64,000 bases of DNA from CAVZTX01 sp963778375 (GTDB taxonomy: Bacteria; Chloroflexota; Ktedonobacteria; Ktedonobacterales; Ktedonobacteraceae). The notes below the pieces were generated by a model. The model saw only the letters and a list, made by a program, of their open reading frames with translations, was not told the DNA's origin and made no database searches. The stretch lies in assembly GCA_963778375.1 (NCBI GenBank), contig CAVZTX010000020.1:1-64000 (forward strand), in the 5' to 3' direction. This document shows positions 62,437 through 64,000 of the stretch, one piece after another (within the stretch, counting starts at the first letter, position 1; every line of letters starts with the position of its first letter). The position numbers were made by a program, and so were the translations under genes.

Positions 62437-63846
62437 TCAGGTTCCTAAGCTATCCCTTTGATAGAGTGGTGATTTATTTGGGACATCGGGAATACCTGGG
62501 ACATCAGGGACAGGTTCTGTATCTTTCTCCGGATGAGGGATTAGTGTCAGTGGTGGAATTGTCGGGGAGTGAGCGGTTGATGAATGGTTGTCGGGACATG
62601 GGACATCAGTGGAAATGGAAGACGGGGATGGAGGGTGACTGGAAGCGATCACGTGGGCACGGATGCTGGCGAGGACTTGCTCTCTGCGAGCGGGCATAAC
62701 CCCAGGGGCTTCATTGGGTGTAGATGCTTCCGTTGGGACATTCGGGACAGGGACCGTCGATGAAGATGTTGAAGATGAGGAGTTGGAAGAAATGTTGGCG
62801 AGACAGGGATGGTCGGCGGTAGTGTAGAGGCCACTGGTGGGAGAAACAAGTTCGCCGGCCATCTTCATACGCACGAGCATTTTGCGGCCAGCTTCATAGT
62901 CGTAACTGGTACTATGCAGGATCTCTTTAATAGGACGGGGATTGGGACATTCGCGTAAGAATTGTAGGATGGCTTGACGGTGGAGTGAGCGAATGGGGCC
63001 AGTACATAGACGATGCAGTTGAATAGGGTCAGGTGCCGGGAGCCAGGTGATGGTCAGAATATCCTTGTCAGTTGGAGTGATGGTGTAGGAAAGGGTGGGA
63101 GGAGCAGCGGATAAGGAGTGTTTTGGAGTCAGCAGCAGACAGTGACGGTCGTCACGAGGATCAGGCGCGAGCAGGAGGTGACTGCGAGCGGCTGTGAGGG
63201 CGGGGGAGACGAGGACACGCGGGCGAAGCGGGTCGGCAGGAGGACGTGCGAGTGAGTGAGTAAGCAGGATGGCGCACTGAGTGCGTTGGGCAAGGTCAAT
63301 GAGATCGGGTAAGGCACGTTGCCAGCCGGGAAAGGCACTGTAGGGGTCAAGAATGAGCAGGACGAACTGCATCTGGGTGATGAGGGTCTCTAGGAAGGGC
63401 AGGTCCTGGGTGAGAGAGAAACGATGGGTGCGTGCGGAGGCAGTGCCGGAGGGTGATGGATTGTCGACTACCCGGCTAATAGCTATGACATGATTATCAC
63501 GAGCCCCAGCGGCTTTAAGGCGGGGCAGCAGGGTGTCACGGAAGTTGTCGTGCGGGGCAATGAACAAGACATTGCCTTGAGGACAGGCAGTGCCATCAGG
63601 GAAGGGCCGACCACTGGAGATGTGGGCCGCCAAAGTGACGGCAAAGAGAGTAGTACCACAGTTAGGAGAACCGTCCAGCAGGGTGAGTTTGCCAGAGGGA
63701 ATGCGACCGGGCCACAGCCACGTAATTGGTTGAATAGCATCGGTGAGTGGGCGATGCGTTACGGAGGTAGGTTGTTGAGTAGCAGTGGGATGTTCAGTGG
63801 ATGCAGATTCAGGTGAGGAGGATTGAGAGGAGTGATCAAGTGTCAT
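62437..63846 (-). CDS. RecA/RepA-like protein with a defective Walker A motif plus winged helix (paralog 2)
   Basis: 469 residues. ITWLWPGRIPSGKLTLLDGS then PNCGTTLFAVTLAA (about 41-73) matches the RepA/AAA_25 P-loop region, but the Lys is replaced by Thr65 and the preceding Gly by Asn62-Cys63. Walker B is kept (FVLLILDPYSAF). The winged-helix-like part (LHRQAILQFLRECPNPRPIK ... YDYEAGRKMLVRMKMAGELV) is highly similar to paralog 1, more so than the N-terminus. The long tail is Ser/Pro/Thr-rich with VPNVPTE and VPDVPGIPDVPN. Promoter, ribosome site and design are shared with the gene at 30898. Function unknown; DNA binding without ATP hydrolysis is the simplest inference. Confidence 0.75.
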   Translation of the reverse strand: MTLDHSSQSSSPESASTEHPTATQQPTSVTHRPLTDAIQPITWLWPGRIPSGKLTLLDGSPNCGTTLFAVTLAAHISSGRPFPDGTACPQGNVLFIAPHDNFRDTLLPRLKAAGARDNHVIAISRVVDNPSPSGTASARTHRFSLTQDLPFLETLITQMQFVLLILDPYSAFPGWQRALPDLIDLAQRTQCAILLTHSLARPPADPLRPRVLVSPALTAARSHLLLAPDPRDDRHCLLLTPKHSLSAAPPTLSYTITPTDKDILTITWLPAPDPIQLHRLCTGPIRSLHRQAILQFLRECPNPRPIKEILHSTSYDYEAGRKMLVRMKMAGELVSPTSGLYTTADHPCLANISSNSSSSTSSSTVPVPNVPTEASTPNEAPGVMPARREQVLASIRAHVIASSHPPSPSSISTDVPCPDNHSSTAHSPTIPPLTLIPHPEKDTEPVPDVPGIPDVPNKSPLYQRDSLGT

Positions 63847-63917
63847 AGCTAGAAGCCTTTCAGGAGGTGAACGAGATAGGAACAGTAGTAAGGGGAGATG
63901 CGAGAACGACCGAGGTG

Positions 63918-63968
63918 GGGAACATGTTCCCTTAAGAATAGTATACTACATACTATGTAAGCGAACAA
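63918..63968 (-). promoter_or_regulatory. Promoter and palindrome of paralog 2
   Basis: Minus strand TTGTTC (63968-63963), 17-bp spacer, TATACT (63945-63940), context CTTGTTCGCTT as in paralog 1. The perfect 14-bp palindrome GGGAACATGTTCCC (63918-63931) sits at about +3 to +16 of the transcript and would suit a repressor. Confidence 0.65.
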
Positions 63969-64000
63969 GGGGCGAGAAGTGATTTAGATTTGCACACGAA

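Noticed and set aside
62437..63846. Reading the two degenerate-P-loop genes as active KaiC/RadA ATPases
   Set aside because: The P-loop lysine is absent in both; only fold similarity remains.
63918..63931. GGGAACATGTTCCC as a LexA/SOS box
   Set aside because: Gram-positive-type boxes need GAAC-N4-GTTC; here only two bases separate the halves.

Overview
The window looks like chromosomal DNA of a Ktedonobacteria-type Chloroflexota bacterium (moderate G+C). This rests on protein style, not on a marker gene: a MalT-like LuxR regulator, a Ser/Thr kinase fused to an NTPase, repeats and a LuxR domain, many VOC and SRPBCC proteins, and families of short palindromic repeats beginning GTAGGGGC. No rRNA, tRNA, CRISPR array or phage module was seen.

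Left part (about 1-18.7 kb): a decaying accessory region. It holds a GYD gene with a nonsense codon, two ABM-type paralogs with duplicated upstream DNA (one frameshifted), and a worn defence-like cluster: an AlbA_2/Schlafen-type gene with one frameshift, an intact HNH-like gene and a type ISP restriction-modification pseudogene. Further on are a membrane sensor-like protein, a VOC protein, a 36-nt poly-G tract, IS1182-like and IS5-like transposase pseudogenes, an aldo/keto reductase, a frameshifted AlkZ-like winged-helix gene, a broken alpha/beta hydrolase and a nucleotidyltransferase. Dispersed repeats sit in most gaps.

Middle part (18.7-43.7 kb): mostly intact genes. An ArsR / AHSA1 / VOC / DUF1579-like / hydrolase run starts from a palindrome-covered promoter. 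Then come a MalT-like regulator, a CPBP protease, a TetR regulator and an FAD monooxygenase sharing an operator-like site, an F420-type reductase and a DinB-like protein. A RecA/RepA-like protein with a ruined P-loop follows (its paralog lies at the right end), then a polyamine set (deoxyhypusine-synthase-like, speD, speB), the large kinase, a strongly disordered Arg/Asn/Tyr-rich protein, a phosphotriesterase-family protein, a radical SAM protein, and a prenyl diphosphate synthase behind an unusual start-stop attenuator.

Right part (43.7-64 kb): minus-strand housekeeping genes (nitroreductase, Nudix, Mrp ATPase, HAD phosphatase, kbl-tdh threonine catabolism), a redoxin-like protein, an INSIG-like membrane protein overlapping a hydrophilin-like gene, a BON protein, a frameshifted Nmad3-like gene, a frameshifted GH1 glucosidase, a TPR fragment, and a four-gene complex-I-like operon without membrane subunits or NuoC/NuoD. 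The second degenerate-P-loop paralog closes the window.

The best candidates for something undescribed are the paired degenerate-P-loop proteins with shared promoter architecture, the soluble NuoB/NuoI-E/NuoF/GltD-like complex, and the start-stop attenuator. Many genes carry single-base indels, several in homopolymers, so sequencing error must be separated from true decay.
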